Position numbers and translations under genes: made by a program. A DNA stretch of 64,000 nt, from NCBI GenBank assembly GCA_034509425.1, contig JAVTVJ010000011.1, positions 1,612,001 to 1,676,000 on the forward strand, read 5' to 3'. The DNA comes from Eopsaltria australis. Lineage: Eukaryota; Chordata; Aves; Passeriformes; Petroicidae. Of the stretch, positions 63,721-64,000 are shown in pieces (the stretch's first letter is position 1; the number at the start of each line of letters is the position of its first letter). The notes beneath the pieces were generated by a model that ran no database searches, was not told the DNA's origin, and saw only the letters and a program-made list of their open reading frames with translations.

Positions 63721-64000
63721 TCATACAATCACACAATCATACAATCATCAAAGCTGGAAGAGACCTTTAAGACCATCAAGTCCAACCATCAACCCACACT
63801 ACCACTGTAACCCCTAAACCACTAAACCATCACCCAGCACCAAACCCAGGCACGGCTTAAACACCTCCAGGGATGGGGACTCCACCACCTACCTGGGCAA
63901 CCAATGCCTCACCACCCGAACAGAGAAAAAAATTTTTCCAGTATCTAATCTGAATCTTCCCTGTCTCAGCTTAAGGCCATTTCATCTAGTTCTCTCACTG
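63721..64000 (-). mobile_element. CR1 LINE, 3' end, minus strand, continues past the window
   Basis: On the minus strand the segment reads in CR1 order: GAGAACTAGATGAAATGGCC, then GCCCAGGTAGGTGGTGGAGTC (63900-63880 region), CCATCCCTGGAGGTGTTTAA, GTTGGACTTGATGGTCTTAAAGG, CTTCCAGC, and finally a tail of TGATTGTATGATTGTGTGATTGTATGAT repeats (positions 63748-63721). The 8-10 bp tail repeats identify the CR1 3' terminus. Only the end of the 3' region is visible and the 5' part lies beyond position 64000. It is far less diverged than the copy at 42970, so it is younger. Confidence 0.93.

Overview
The window reads as bird nuclear DNA. It is AT-rich and non-coding, with few interspersed repeats. What repeats there are belong to avian families: two CR1 LINE fragments and three endogenous retroviral (ERV) insertions, two of them solo LTRs of types common in Neoaves. 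No species can be named from the sequence. I recognise no host exon, tRNA, rRNA, CRISPR array or bacterial-type feature on either strand. The longest open frames outside the repeats (up to about 160 codons) are close to chance length for this much AT-rich DNA and resemble no family I know. The window is best read as a gene desert, or the inside of a very large intron.

Layout: 1-4875, AT-rich DNA with no recognisable element. 4876-5789, a minus-strand solo LTR (904 bp) with a 5-bp target-site duplication (TSD). 5790-10531, unique DNA. 10532-10672, a (TTTC)n tract. 10673-14908, unique DNA. 14909-19000, an internally deleted minus-strand provirus of about 4.1 kb: two LTRs, primer-binding site, leader, a 71-bp tandem array, a CpG-rich block, an RNase H fragment, a possible env membrane-anchor fragment and a polypurine tract. 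19001-21001, unique DNA. 21002-21579, a plus-strand solo LTR (568 bp) with a 5-bp TSD. 21580-42969, a long stretch without recognisable elements apart from simple repeats and hairpins. 42970-43465, an old plus-strand CR1 fragment. 43466-63720, another long featureless stretch. 63721-64000, the 3' part of a minus-strand CR1 that runs off the window.

No host genes work together here. The organised unit is the provirus. In minus-strand order it has a 5' LTR with TATA box and poly(A) signal, a primer-binding site that best fits tRNA-Arg, a leader, GC-rich non-viral-looking DNA with a 71-bp array, decayed pol, a possible end of env, a polypurine tract and a 3' LTR. It keeps the cis signals for transcription and reverse transcription but has lost nearly all coding capacity, so it looks like a non-autonomous derivative that would have depended on proteins from a relative. 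The captured GC-rich block and its array are the most unusual content of the window.
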